From Sorangium cellulosum So0157-2 (lineage in GTDB: Bacteria > Myxococcota_A > Polyangia > Polyangiales > Polyangiaceae): a stretch of 64,000 nt of DNA. The notes beneath the pieces were generated by a model. That model did not search any database. It was not told where the DNA came from and saw nothing but the letters and a program-made list of their open reading frames with translations. Positions 26,532 to 38,295 of the stretch are shown piece after piece. Position numbers and translations under genes: made by a program. Numbering within the stretch: position 1 is the first letter of the stretch; every line of letters starts with the position of its first letter. The stretch lies in the NCBI RefSeq assembly GCF_000418325.1, contig NC_021658.1:7578001-7642000 (forward strand), in the 5' to 3' direction.

Positions 26532-26758
26532 GAAGCTGCGCGGAGCGGCAGCTCGCCGTCACGCACGGCCTCTGCGGCGTAGTGCAGCGCCTCGCGCACG
26601 TCTTCCCGCTCCAGATCCGGGTACGCCTCCAGGATCTCCTCCACCGTCAGGCCCTCCGCCACCATGCCGACCACCGTCGCGACCGGGATGCGAAGGCCGC
26701 GGATGCAGGGTGCGCCGCCCATCTGCCCAGGATGAACCGTGATTCGCGAGAATTTCAT
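26528..26758 (-). CDS. DUF433 protein (probable antitoxin)
   Basis: 76 residues from the ATG at 26758. Longer starts in the same frame only shadow the opposite strand. The family core is clear: GGAPCIRGLRIPVATVVGM followed by LTVEEILEAYPDLEREDVREALHYA, a small helix-turn-helix-like fold. DUF433 proteins are usually found beside DUF5615 proteins and are thought to neutralise them and repress the operon. The pair is translationally coupled. Confidence 0.88.
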   Translation of the reverse strand: MKFSRITVHPGQMGGAPCIRGLRIPVATVVGMVAEGLTVEEILEAYPDLEREDVREALHYAAEAVRDGELPLRAAS

Positions 26759-27166
26759 GATGGTTCCCTCTCCACGCATACGGCACGCATGAAACCGGCG
26801 CAACCGCCGGGCACCACCGCGGGCGAGCCGATCCACGTGCTGTCGGCGCTGGAGACGCCCTCGTCGCTCTGGGACGAGGACGAGGAGGCCGCCCGCGAGG
26901 CGCTCTCGGCCTCGCTGTCGCTCCTGCTCCGGCTCGTCGGGCGCGACCCGGATCCGGCGCGGAGCCGCGAGCACGTGCTGCTCGCGCACCTCGCCGAGCG
27001 GCGGCTGCGCGAGCGCCGCGCCGCGGGGCTCGAGGAGCTGCTCGCCGACCTCGCCGCGCCGCCGATCGCCGCCGTGGGCGCCCTCGACGTCGACGCGTTC
27101 TTCGCCCCGAAGGAGCGGCTGGCGCTCGCGCGCGAGCTCAACACCCTGCTCGCCTCCCCCACGTTC

Positions 27167-27304
27167 GCGACGTGGCGCAAGGGCGCGCCGCTCGACGTCG
27201 CGGGGTGGCTCGCGCCGGACGCCCGGAGCGGCAAGGCGACGTGGCGCAAGGGCGCGCCGCTCGACATCGCGGGGTGGCTCGCGCCGGACGCCCAGACCGG
27301 CAAA
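27167..27304. repeat. 69-bp in-frame tandem duplication
   Basis: Two adjacent copies (27167-27235 and 27236-27304) encode TWRKGAPLDVAGWLAPDA and TWRKGAPLDIAGWLAPDA with a few substitutions. The differences mean the duplication is not brand new. It lies inside the decayed ATPase gene. Confidence 0.85.
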
Positions 27305-27505
27305 ACGCCCGCGGTGATCGTGAGCGTCGCGCACCTGGAGGACGACGAGCGGCTCCTCGTCCTCGGGCTGCTGTTCGATCAGCTGCTCTCGTGGGTGCGC
27401 GGCCTCTCCGGCACGAGCGACCTGCGCGCCCTCGTCGTCTTCGACGAGGTGTTCGGGTTCCTGCCCCCGCCCCCCGCGAACCCGCCCACCAAGCGGCCGC
27501 TGCTC

Positions 27506-27619
27506 GCGCTCCTGAAGCAGGCGCGCGCCTTCGGCGTCCTCGCCGAGACGCGCTTCAGCCTGTCGTGGCTGCGCGGCCCGGTCACCCGCGCTCCTGAAGC
27601 AGGCGCGCGCCTTCGGCGT
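27506..27619. repeat. 82-bp insertion made of a 32-bp direct repeat and a 50-bp copy of downstream sequence
   Basis: The 32-base segment 27506-27537 recurs at 27588-27619. Between them 27539-27588 is identical to 27861-27910, some 320 bases further on. The insert is 82 bases, so it shifts the frame. The pattern is what a template-switching repair event leaves. Confidence 0.85.
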
Positions 27620-29282
27620 GGGCGTCGTCCTCGCCACGCAGAACCCGATGGACCTCGACTACAAGGCGCTCTCCAACGCCGGCGCGTGGTTCGTGGGGCG
27701 GCTGCAGACCGACGCCGACCGCGAGCGCGTCGTCGAGGGGCTCTCGGGCGCGGACGGGGGCGCCGGCGGCGTCGACGCCGCGGCCCTGTCGGCCACCCTG
27801 AAGGCGCTCCCCCCGCGCACGTTCTTCGTGCGCGACGTCCACATGCAGCCGCCGTCGTTCCTCGCCGAGACGCGCTTCAGCCTGTCGTGGCTGCGCGGCC
27901 CGGTCACCCGGCGCGAGATCGGCCGCCTCGTCCGGGGCATGTCCCCTCCCCCGCCCGCGCCGCCGCCCGCCTCACCGGCGGCGCCCGCTGCATCCGGGCC
28001 GCCGCACGCCGCCCCCGCGCCCCCGGCCGTGAGCGCCCCCGCGGCGAGGTCGCCGGCGCCGCTCCCGCACCCGCCGCCCGTGGGCCCGGGCGGCACGGTC
28101 GTCCTCGATCCGCGCCGCGCGCCGCCCGTCCCGGCCTCGCACGCCGCGCGGCGCGGCGAGGCCGCTCGCGCGAGCGCCGGAGCCGCGGCGCCGGCGTCGC
28201 CGCCGCCCCCCGCGTCGCCGGCCGCGCCGCCCGCGCCGCCCGAAGGCTGGCGGAGCCTCTACGCGCACGCCCCGGGCGCCGCTCCGGAGGGCTTCCGTTA
28301 CATCCCCTGGGTGGCGTGCTCGGTCGTCGCCCACCTGCGCGACGCGAAGCTCGGCATCACCCTCAACCAGAGCCAGCTCCTCGCCGCCCCGCTGCTGCCC
28401 GACGGCCGGCCGGATCTGTCGCGCGTCACCCGGCTCGACCCCTCGCTGCTCTCCCCCTCGCCCGCGGCGGGCGCCCGCTTCGCCGAGCTGCCCGCCCCGC
28501 TCGCGAAGCGCGCCGCCGCGCAGGCCGCCGCGCGCGCGCTCCGCGAGCACGCCTACCGCACGACCGAGGCCGCCGTGGCCGTCCACCGGGAGCTCGGGCT
28601 CGCGCAGGCCGAGGGCGAGCCGCTCGAGGCGTTCGCCGCCCGCTGCCGCGCCGCCGCGGCCCGGCTCGCCGCGGCCGAGCAGCAGCAGGTGATCGGCCGG
28701 TTCGCCCCCAGGATCGCGCGCCTCGGCGAGCGCATCGCCGCCGCGAAGGCGCGGTACGACCAGGCCGAGGCCGAGGTGGCCGCGCTCCCCGGCGCGGTGG
28801 GCGCGGCGCTGCTCGGGCTCGTCGCCGGCCGGGAGACCGCGCGGCGCGCCGGGACCCAGCGCGACCGGGCCGCCGCGAAGCTCGAGCGCGCGCGAGCGGA
28901 GTGGACCGAGGCGGACGCCGCGCTCCGCGACCTCCACGCCGCCCAGGCCGCCGAGCTCTCCGCGCTGGAGCAGCTCCCCCTCCGCGCCGCCGAGGGCATC
29001 GAGACGAAGCGCCTCGTCCCCAGGAAGAACGACGTCGAGGTCGCCTTCGTCGCGCTCGCGTGGGCCGCGACGCTCGCCGGAGCGGGGTGAGCCTCCGCCC
29101 TGGCGCCCGGCGGCCCTCGCGCCGGCGCCGCCCCGCCCGCGGGCCAGCTCGCTGCAGCCGGGGCGCAGCCCGCTGCAAAGCGCCCCCGCGCCGCCTTCGC
29201 CTGTGCTCTGATCCAGGGGAGCCCCCCTCGGCCCGCCTGCGGCTGGCCAGGGCGAGAGCGCGCCGGCACGACGGCGCGCGCC

Positions 29283-30536
29283 ATGGAGCCGAGCCATGCA
29301 GACCTCGCGGCAGCTGAGCCCCCCGGGTGGACCGTGAACGGCGGCGCCGGCGCCACGCACGTCGCGCTCCCGCCCCCCGCCGCCGCCCCGGCGCGCGGCC
29401 GGGCGCCGTCCCGCGCACTCGCCGGCCCGAGGTGGGCGGCCGTCTGGCTCGTGGCCGGGCTCTGGATGATCCCGGTGCTCGTCTCGAGCGCGCAGACCTA
29501 CCTCTTCGTCCAGCAGAAGCAGGAGCCGCGCCTCCCGCTCCTCGCCGCCTTCGTCTGGCAGGGGCTGCCCTGGCTCTTCTGGGCGCTCATGACGCCCGCG
29601 ATCGTGTGGCTCGGCCGCAGGTTCCCGATGGAGCGCCGGGGCCTCGTGCGGAACGTCGCGGTGCACCTCGTCGCCAACCTCGCCATGGCCCCGGGCCACG
29701 TCGCCGTCAGCGCGCTCATGGGGCGGCTCATCGGCCACGAGCACTACGTGAAGACGTCGTTCCCCGACGTCTTCGTCAAGCTCATCAGCATCTACCTCGA
29801 CATCGAGCTGCTCATCTACTGGGGGATCCTCGCGATGGTCCACGCGGCGGACTACCACCGCAAGTACCGGGAGCGCGCGGTCGCGGCGGCGCAGCTCGAG
29901 ACGAAGCTCGCGCAGGCGGAGCTCCAGGCGCTCAAGATGCAGCTCCACCCGCACTTCCTCTTCAACACGCTCCACGCCATCGCGGTGCTCGTGAGAAAGC
30001 AGGAGACGCAGGCCTCGGTCCGCATGATCACCGGCCTGAGCGAGCTGCTCCGGATGGCGCTCGAGAGCGCGGGCAAGCAGATCGTGCCGCTCAAGCAGGA
30101 GCTCGATTTCCTCGATCGCTACCTCGAGATCGAGAAGACCCGCTTCCAGGACCGGCTGACGGTGCGCAAGGAGGTCGCCCCCGAGGCGCTGGACGCCGAG
30201 ATCCCGAACCTCATCCTGCAGCCGATCGTCGAGAACGCGATCCGCCACGGCATCGCCCCGCGCGCGTCGTCGGGGAGCGTGACGATCGCCGCGCGGCGGG
30301 AGGATCACCGCCTCGTCGTGGAGGTGACCGACGACGGCCGGGGCCTCAGGAAAGGCTGGGCCGGCGAGGCGAGCGAGGGGACGGGGCTCGGCAACGTGCG
30401 CGCGCGGCTCCGGCAGCTCTACCCGGGCGACCACCGGCTCGCCGTCGCGCGGCGCCCGGAGGGGGGCGTCCTCGTGACGGTCGCGGTCCCGTTCCAGCTG
30501 GCGCGCCCGCAGAAGGAGCCGCGCGCGCATGGATAG
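29283..30536 (+). CDS. LytS/YehU-type membrane sensor histidine kinase
   Basis: 417 residues. Four hydrophobic segments occupy roughly residues 50-190 (VWLVAGLWMIPVLVSSA and three more), then a cytoplasmic His_kinase domain with the diagnostic LHPHFLFNTLHAIAVLV, where the His after the Pro is the phosphorylation site. The ATPase part has PIVENAIRHGI, DDGRGL and GTGLGNVRARL. This family pairs with LytTR regulators; the next gene is one and overlaps by eight bases. The signal is unknown. There is no periplasmic sensor domain, so the membrane part itself probably senses. Confidence 0.93.
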   Translation: MEPSHADLAAAEPPGWTVNGGAGATHVALPPPAAAPARGRAPSRALAGPRWAAVWLVAGLWMIPVLVSSAQTYLFVQQKQEPRLPLLAAFVWQGLPWLFWALMTPAIVWLGRRFPMERRGLVRNVAVHLVANLAMAPGHVAVSALMGRLIGHEHYVKTSFPDVFVKLISIYLDIELLIYWGILAMVHAADYHRKYRERAVAAAQLETKLAQAELQALKMQLHPHFLFNTLHAIAVLVRKQETQASVRMITGLSELLRMALESAGKQIVPLKQELDFLDRYLEIEKTRFQDRLTVRKEVAPEALDAEIPNLILQPIVENAIRHGIAPRASSGSVTIAARREDHRLVVEVTDDGRGLRKGWAGEASEGTGLGNVRARLRQLYPGDHRLAVARRPEGGVLVTVAVPFQLARPQKEPRAHG

Positions 30537-31356
30537 CCCCGGCGAGATCCGCGCCGTCATCGTCGACGACGAGCCGCTCGCCCGCGAGGGCATCCGCATG
30601 CTCCTCGCGGACGACCCCGAGGTCGCGGTCGCCGCCGAGTCGGGCGACGGCCCGAGCGCGCTCGAGACGATCCGGCGGCTGCGGCCGGACCTCGTGTTCC
30701 TGGACGTGCAGATGCCCGAGATGAACGGGTTCGAGGTGATGGCGTCGCTCCCGCCCGGCGAGCTGCCCGCGGTGATCTTCGTGACGGCGTTCGACCGCTA
30801 CGCGCTGCGCGCCTTCGAGGTCCACGCCCTCGACTACCTGCTGAAGCCGTTCGACGACGACCGCTTCCACGACGCGCTCCGCCGCGCCAAGAGCCACCTC
30901 CGGCTGTCGCGGATGAGCGACCTGAGCCAGCGCCTGCTCTCGCTCCTGCAGAGCTACGGCGACCCCGGCGCGGCGGCCGCCGCGCGCGGGCGGGCGGGCT
31001 CCGGCTCGGAGCCGCCCGCCGCCGGCGCGGAGCACCCGCGGCGGCTCGCGATCAAGGACGGCTGCCGCGTGGTCTTCCTCAGCGTCGAGGAGATCGACTG
31101 GATCGAGGCGGCCGACTACTACGTGCAGATCCACGCCGGCGGGAAGAGCTACCTCCACCGCGAGACGATGAACAGCGTGGAGGGCAAGCTCGATCCGGCG
31201 CGGTTCGTGCGGATCCACCGCTCGGCGATCGTGAACCGCGACCGGATCAAGGAGCTCCGCACCCAGGGCCGCCGGGACACGGTCGTGGTCCTGGCCGGGG
31301 GCGCGGAGCTCAAGGTGGCGCGGAGCCACCGGGAGAAGCTGTCGGTGCTGCGGTGA
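30529..31356 (+). CDS. LytTR-family response regulator
   Basis: 275 residues. The receiver (~8-125) has VDDE, FLDVQMPEMNG and KPFDDD intact. A Gly/Ala-rich linker follows, then the LytTR DNA-binding domain (~170-270) with DWIEAADYYVQIH, FVRIHRSAIVN and VARSHREKL. The LytTR fold binds paired direct repeats about 20 bases apart upstream of targets; no such site was picked out here. Cognate of the overlapping sensor kinase. Confidence 0.94.
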   Translation: MDSPGEIRAVIVDDEPLAREGIRMLLADDPEVAVAAESGDGPSALETIRRLRPDLVFLDVQMPEMNGFEVMASLPPGELPAVIFVTAFDRYALRAFEVHALDYLLKPFDDDRFHDALRRAKSHLRLSRMSDLSQRLLSLLQSYGDPGAAAAARGRAGSGSEPPAAGAEHPRRLAIKDGCRVVFLSVEEIDWIEAADYYVQIHAGGKSYLHRETMNSVEGKLDPARFVRIHRSAIVNRDRIKELRTQGRRDTVVVLAGGAELKVARSHREKLSVLR

Positions 31357-31404
31357 TGGGCGCGGGGCCGCGCGCTCGCAGCTCCGCCCGCGGTGGTCTG
31401 CCCC

Positions 31405-31884
31405 TCAAGGCTTCCCCGTTTCGCCTGGCGACGCCATCAAGTCGTCCACGAACCGGCGCATCAGGCGCACCAGGTCGTTGAAGTCTTCCTCGCTCCAGTT
31501 GGCGAGGATCGGGGCCGCGAGCCTCTGACGCGCGGCGTCCAAGGCGTCCGTCATCTGCCGCCCCTTGTCGGTGATCACCGCCTCATGGACGCGGCGATCG
31601 GCTGGGCTGGGTCGACGTTCGATGAGCCCCAGGCTCTCGAGCTTCGCGACCTGGCGGCTGACGGTCGTGTAATCGCGCCCGGCTCGGTCCGCGAGTTCGA
31701 CAACGCCGATCGGCCCGAAGCGCTCGATCCCCACCAGCAGCTGGAAGAGAGCCCGATCCAGGGAGAGGCCCGCCTCCGCGAGCAGCGCCTGATCGCGCTG
31801 CGGCTGATTCATGACCGCGATCAAATCGACCATGGCTCCGTGGAGCTCGCGGAGCTTCTTCTTGGCAATGCGTGTAATTTGCAC
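31405..31884 (-). CDS. MarR-family transcriptional regulator
   Basis: About 159 residues from a GTG at 31884; an ATG at 31833 would remove the first dimerisation helix. The winged helix is clear: GPIGVVELADRAGRDYTTVSRQVAKLE (recognition helix), then LGLIERRPSPADRRVHEAVITDKG (the wing with the DRR motif). It is divergent from the flavin monooxygenase, which it probably represses until a phenolic or drug-like ligand binds, as MarR relatives do (inference). The AATTTG/CAAATT palindrome covers its start codon, a likely autoregulatory operator. Confidence 0.85.
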   Translation of the reverse strand: MQITRIAKKKLRELHGAMVDLIAVMNQPQRDQALLAEAGLSLDRALFQLLVGIERFGPIGVVELADRAGRDYTTVSRQVAKLESLGLIERRPSPADRRVHEAVITDKGRQMTDALDAARQRLAAPILANWSEEDFNDLVRLMRRFVDDLMASPGETGKP

Positions 31885-31933
31885 AAATTCTCTTGACGGT
31901 TCGAGGGCGCGAACATATGCATGATACACATAT
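31876..31933. promoter_or_regulatory. Putative MarR operator region between divergent genes
   Basis: The AT-rich intergenic stretch holds a 6-2-6 palindrome (AATTTG CA CAAATT, 31876-31889) and a second dyad with ATATG/CATAT arms (31915-31933). A TTGACG hexamer at 31893 with TATGCA 17 bases on could serve as a promoter for the monooxygenase. If so, transcription starts near 31928, and the GTG at 31966 with GGAG upstream is the likely translation start. All inferred from sequence. Confidence 0.45.
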
Positions 31934-31965
31934 CTGAAGCGCAGTCCAACAAAGCGGAGCTCGCC

Positions 31966-33462
31966 GTGGAACCTCATTTTTCGACGGATGTACTGATCGT
32001 TGGCGCAGGTGCTGCCGGGTTGACCCTGGCCATTGAGCTCGCCCGTCGGGGCGTCGCGTTCCGGCTCATCGACCGGCTGGACGGGCCGTTTCCCGGCTCG
32101 CGCGGCAAAGGGATCCAGCCGCGCAGCCAGGAGGTGTTCGAGGATCTGGGCATCCTCGACCGCGTCGTCGCGGCCGGCGGCATGTACCCACCCCCGCGGG
32201 AGTATCGCGACGACGGAGGCTACGAGGCGTCGCAGATCATGGAGCCTCAGGCCCCGACGCCTGGCGAGCCCTATCTTCTGCCGCTGCTCGTGCCCCAGTT
32301 CCTGACCGAAGCCGCGATGCGCGAGCGTCTGGCGGAGCTCGGGAGCGCCCCGGAGTTCGGGCGCGAGCTGAGGAGCTTCGAGCAGCATGGCGAGGGCGTC
32401 GACGCTCGCATCGCTGGCCCGGCGGGCGAGGAGACCGTCCGCGCCCGCTACCTCGTCGGAGCGGACGGCGGCCGCAGCGTCGTACGGCACGCGCTCGCGA
32501 TCGACTTTCCCGGCAAGACCATGGGGGTGCGCGCCGTGGTCGCCGACGTCGTCCTGGAGGGGCTCAGCAGGGACGTCTGGCATCGCTTCAACGACAGGTC
32601 GATGGAGAAGATGATGTCGCTGTGCCCGCTCGCCGGCACCGACATGTTCCAGCTGCAGGCGCCGATCCCTCTGGAGGGCGATGTCGACCTCTCCGCGGGA
32701 GGCCTCACAGCGATGGTCGCGGGCCGCACGGGCCGAGGCGACATCGTGATCCGTTCGGTGTCCTGGGCCTCCGCCTATACCATGAACGCGCGCCTCGCCG
32801 ACCGTTACCGGGACGGGCGCGTCTTCCTCGTCGGCGACGCCGCGCATATCCACCCGCCGACGGGCGGGCAGGGCCTCAATACGAGCGTGCAGGACGCCTA
32901 CAACCTCGGCTGGAAGCTCGCCGCCGTCCTGGCGGGTGCGCCGGAGACGCTGCTCGCGACCTACGAGGAGGAGCGCCGGCCGATCGCCGCGGAGGTGCTC
33001 GGCCTGACGACGAAGCTGCTGGAGGCGGCCAAGCAAGGCGTCATGCGCCGCGGTCGCGAGGTGCATCAGCTCGATCTGGGATACCCGGAGTCGTCGCTGG
33101 CCATGGAGAGGCCGAAGCGCAGCGGCGGCCTCCGCGCGGGCGCCCGGGCGCCGGACGCGCCCGTCCGCGGCGTGGCGGGGATGCCGACACGGCTCTTCAA
33201 GCTCTTCCAGGGTCCGCATTGGACCTTGCTGGGTTATGGGGTGGACCGGCTCTCGGCCGTCGAGCCGCGCCGCGGGCTTCACATCCACGCCGTCGGGCCG
33301 CGCGGCGACATCGTCGATGAGGGCGGCCATCTCCGCGCTGCGTATGGCCTGTCGGCCGGCGACTGGGTGCTCGTCCGGCCGGACGGGTATATCGGCGCCG
33401 TCGTGTCGTCCGATCATGCGCCGGATCTGGAAGCCTACCTTGCCAGCGTCATTGGGGGATGA
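31966..33462 (+). CDS. FAD-dependent aromatic monooxygenase (PheA/TfdB-type, PF01494)
   Basis: 498 residues from the GTG at 31966, which has GGAG six bases upstream; an in-frame ATG at 31921 would add 15. The FAD fold is complete: GAGAAGLTLAIELARRG near the N-terminus, the DG motif GADGGRSVVRHAL, and the GD motif VGDAAHIHPPTGGQGLN. The C-terminal ~100 residues form the usual thioredoxin-like domain (GYGVDRLSAVEPRRG). These enzymes hydroxylate phenols, polyketides or rifamycin-type drugs using NAD(P)H and oxygen. With a divergent MarR regulator, a detoxification or antibiotic-tailoring role is likely, but the substrate is not predictable. The 3' end overlaps the convergent lipoprotein gene by 14 bases. 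Confidence 0.92.
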   Translation: MEPHFSTDVLIVGAGAAGLTLAIELARRGVAFRLIDRLDGPFPGSRGKGIQPRSQEVFEDLGILDRVVAAGGMYPPPREYRDDGGYEASQIMEPQAPTPGEPYLLPLLVPQFLTEAAMRERLAELGSAPEFGRELRSFEQHGEGVDARIAGPAGEETVRARYLVGADGGRSVVRHALAIDFPGKTMGVRAVVADVVLEGLSRDVWHRFNDRSMEKMMSLCPLAGTDMFQLQAPIPLEGDVDLSAGGLTAMVAGRTGRGDIVIRSVSWASAYTMNARLADRYRDGRVFLVGDAAHIHPPTGGQGLNTSVQDAYNLGWKLAAVLAGAPETLLATYEEERRPIAAEVLGLTTKLLEAAKQGVMRRGREVHQLDLGYPESSLAMERPKRSGGLRAGARAPDAPVRGVAGMPTRLFKLFQGPHWTLLGYGVDRLSAVEPRRGLHIHAVGPRGDIVDEGGHLRAAYGLSAGDWVLVRPDGYIGAVVSSDHAPDLEAYLASVIGG

Positions 33463-34480
33463 CGGTCGGGGCGCACGTCGATACACCGGCGCCGATGACC
33501 TCGGCGGAGAGGTCGTCCCGCAGGAGCTCCGGCGGCGCGCCGGAGCCGGGATCGTAGCGATAGACGCTCGACGTGATCCTCTCGACCGGGTCGGGGTTCT
33601 TGACGAAGAAGTAGAAGGCGCCTCCCCAGGTCGCGAACGCCCAGCTCGCCGCGTCGTGGATGCTCACGCCGGAGAGTGGCGTCCGCGAGAGCGTGGCGCC
33701 GGTCCTCTTGTCGTACTCGCTGAGGGACGCCGGCTCTCCCGGGGCCCCCTTCACGAAGCCGAAGAGCCGGCCGTCGCCCGTGCCGGTGAGGTCCGCGTCC
33801 CCGCCCTCGCCCACGCCGAGCGGACGGGCGGTGCGGCTCCCCGCGTCGAACATGGCGAGCGCCCGGACGGGATCCGCCTCGTCGCGCGTCCCGCCGAGCA
33901 GCGCCTCGCGGAGATAAAGGGTCTCCTCGCCGGGGACGCCGTCGGACGCGAACGCCATCCCGAACCTCCAGAGCGGGTCGTTCCCCGGCGGGCTCATGAC
34001 CGGCTCGCAGACGCCGGTCTCGATATCGAGGCGCGCGAGCCGGCCGCTCTGGCTCTCGATCCAGGCGACGCCGCTCCGATCGACGGCCATCGACAGCGGC
34101 GACACGGCCTCGATCCGCCAGCGATCCACGGGAGCCGCGCACTCGAACTGGCCGATGAACCGGAAGTCCAGCGTGGCCGGATGGAACGAGTAGAGCTCGC
34201 TGTACGACGAGACCGTGTAGATGTGGTGCGACGTCAGCTCGGAGCACGCGCCCGGAACGGTGACGGACGGTGGGTTCCACACCGCCGGCGGGCCGGGGTT
34301 CACCCACGTCGCGTCGATCCACCCGTCGCCGCCCCCGACGCCGCCGCCCCCGGCGCCGCCGCCCCCGCCGTCGCCGGGGAGCGCCCCGGCGGAAGGATCG
34401 AGCGTGGTGCCGCTCGCGCACGCGGCGAGCGACAGGGAGAGCACGCCAGCACAGATCAGACCAAGAGACGACCGCAGCAT
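33449..34480 (-). CDS. Lipoprotein with beta-propeller-like repeats
   Basis: 343 residues; GAGGGA upstream of the ATG at 34480. The signal peptide ends in LSLAAC (lipobox). A Gly-rich linker follows (GDGGGGGAGGGG), then a domain resembling six-bladed propeller lipoproteins: repeated motifs such as SPLSMAVDRSGVAWIES and RTARPLGVGEGGDADLTGTGDGRLFG. The pattern, with conserved Cys (VPGACSEL, GVCEPV), is common in myxobacterial lipoproteins of unknown role. Probably outer-membrane anchored. Confidence 0.8.
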   Translation of the reverse strand: MLRSSLGLICAGVLSLSLAACASGTTLDPSAGALPGDGGGGGAGGGGVGGGDGWIDATWVNPGPPAVWNPPSVTVPGACSELTSHHIYTVSSYSELYSFHPATLDFRFIGQFECAAPVDRWRIEAVSPLSMAVDRSGVAWIESQSGRLARLDIETGVCEPVMSPPGNDPLWRFGMAFASDGVPGEETLYLREALLGGTRDEADPVRALAMFDAGSRTARPLGVGEGGDADLTGTGDGRLFGFVKGAPGEPASLSEYDKRTGATLSRTPLSGVSIHDAASWAFATWGGAFYFFVKNPDPVERITSSVYRYDPGSGAPPELLRDDLSAEVIGAGVSTCAPTVIPQ

Positions 34481-34962
34481 ACCGATCCCTCGAAGCGTGG
34501 TTGAAGCGCTGCGGGTACGTGGGGACGATCCGTCGTCCCCATTTGAAAATCGACCTGGCGCCCCTGTTCCCCGGCGGCAGCGGCGCCTCGCGCCCGGGCG
34601 CGACGGGCCGGCTCCCGGCCGCCCCCTCGACTCTGGCGGGACTACTGACGCACGGAATGGGCGCTAAGCTCCCCCCCATGCCCCCGATCGGCTCTCCCTC
34701 CGGCGGACATCGCGCAGCGCAGGCCCTCGCAGCGGAGCCCGCGCGGCCTTCGTCGTCCGCGGCGAGGTCCCGATCTCGAGGGGATCGAGCAGCTGAGCCG
34801 CAGACCGCCGGGCGCGCTTCGTCGTGCGCCGCCCTGAGCTGTTCGAACAGGTTCTTTCTGCGTGCGGCGGCGGTGGCCACCGCGTTCGCCATGGCCGCGC
34901 AGGCCAGCCCGACAGCAGCGCGCCGCCGTAGAGCAGGCCCCTGCGGACGACCGTCCGTGCCG
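34481..34962. other. Intergenic region with a relic gene fragment and a stranded repeat
   Basis: About 480 bases between two minus-strand lipoprotein genes. The 34660-34748 stretch is a copy of the sequence upstream of nudC. On the minus strand from about 34950 to 34800 a small membrane-protein-like reading is visible, RRGLLYGGALL then GLACAAMANAVATAAARRK, but it needs a one-base frame change and has no intact start or end. It looks like decayed material. No terminator or promoter was recognised. Confidence 0.4.
34660..34748. repeat. 89-bp direct repeat, copy 1 (matches 38186-38274)
   Basis: 87 of 89 bases match the second copy, which lies right before the nudC start. Weaker similarity (CTGACGCACGG) extends another ~25 bases upstream in both. 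The copies flank the SBBP-repeat lipoprotein gene. Confidence 0.9.
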
Positions 34963-38067
<3,105 letters not shown>

Positions 38068-38185
38068 GGATTCCTCTCCTGCCCCCTCCGATGCGGTGCG
38101 GCGCGCCTCCGTTCAGCGGACGGGCGCGCGCGGGCGAGCGCTCGCGCCAGAGCACATCTGGCGGGGTTCCTGACGCACGGCGCTA

Positions 38186-38274
38186 GGCGCTAAGCTCCCC
38201 CGCATGCCCCCGATCGGCTCTCCCTCCGGCGGACGTCGCGCAGCGCAGGCCCTCGCAGCGGAGCCCGCGCGGCC
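38186..38274. repeat. 89-bp direct repeat, copy 2 (matches 34660-34748)
   Basis: Lies directly before the nudC ATG, so it probably holds the nudC promoter. Two mismatches from copy 1. Confidence 0.9.
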
Positions 38275-38295
38275 CCGCGGGCGGGCCTGACCCCC

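Larger units (their letters stand above)
26789..29090 (+). pseudogene. HerA/DUF87-type ATPase remnant, 5' truncated and frameshifted
   Basis: From the ATG at 26789 the frame reads the C-terminal half of a DUF87/HerA-like ATPase: VLSALETPSSLWDE, then LRALVVFDEVFGFLPP (Walker B), then, in another frame from about 27618, LATQNPMDLDYKALSNAG and GRLQTDADRERVVEGL. A Walker A domain is absent upstream. Two rearrangements are visible: an in-frame 69-bp tandem duplication (period from 27167 to 27236) and an 82-bp insertion near 27538 that shifts the frame. The rest, 27618-29090, continues open for about 490 residues, with a Pro/Ala linker, a coiled coil and a closing KRLVPRKNDVEVAFVALAW. It is most likely a non-functional relic. 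A sequencing error alone would not explain the duplications. Confidence 0.75.

Noticed and set aside
38204..38290. ATG at 38204 as an upstream start for nudC
   Set aside because: Out of frame with NudC and reaches a stop; the same sequence occurs in the stranded copy.
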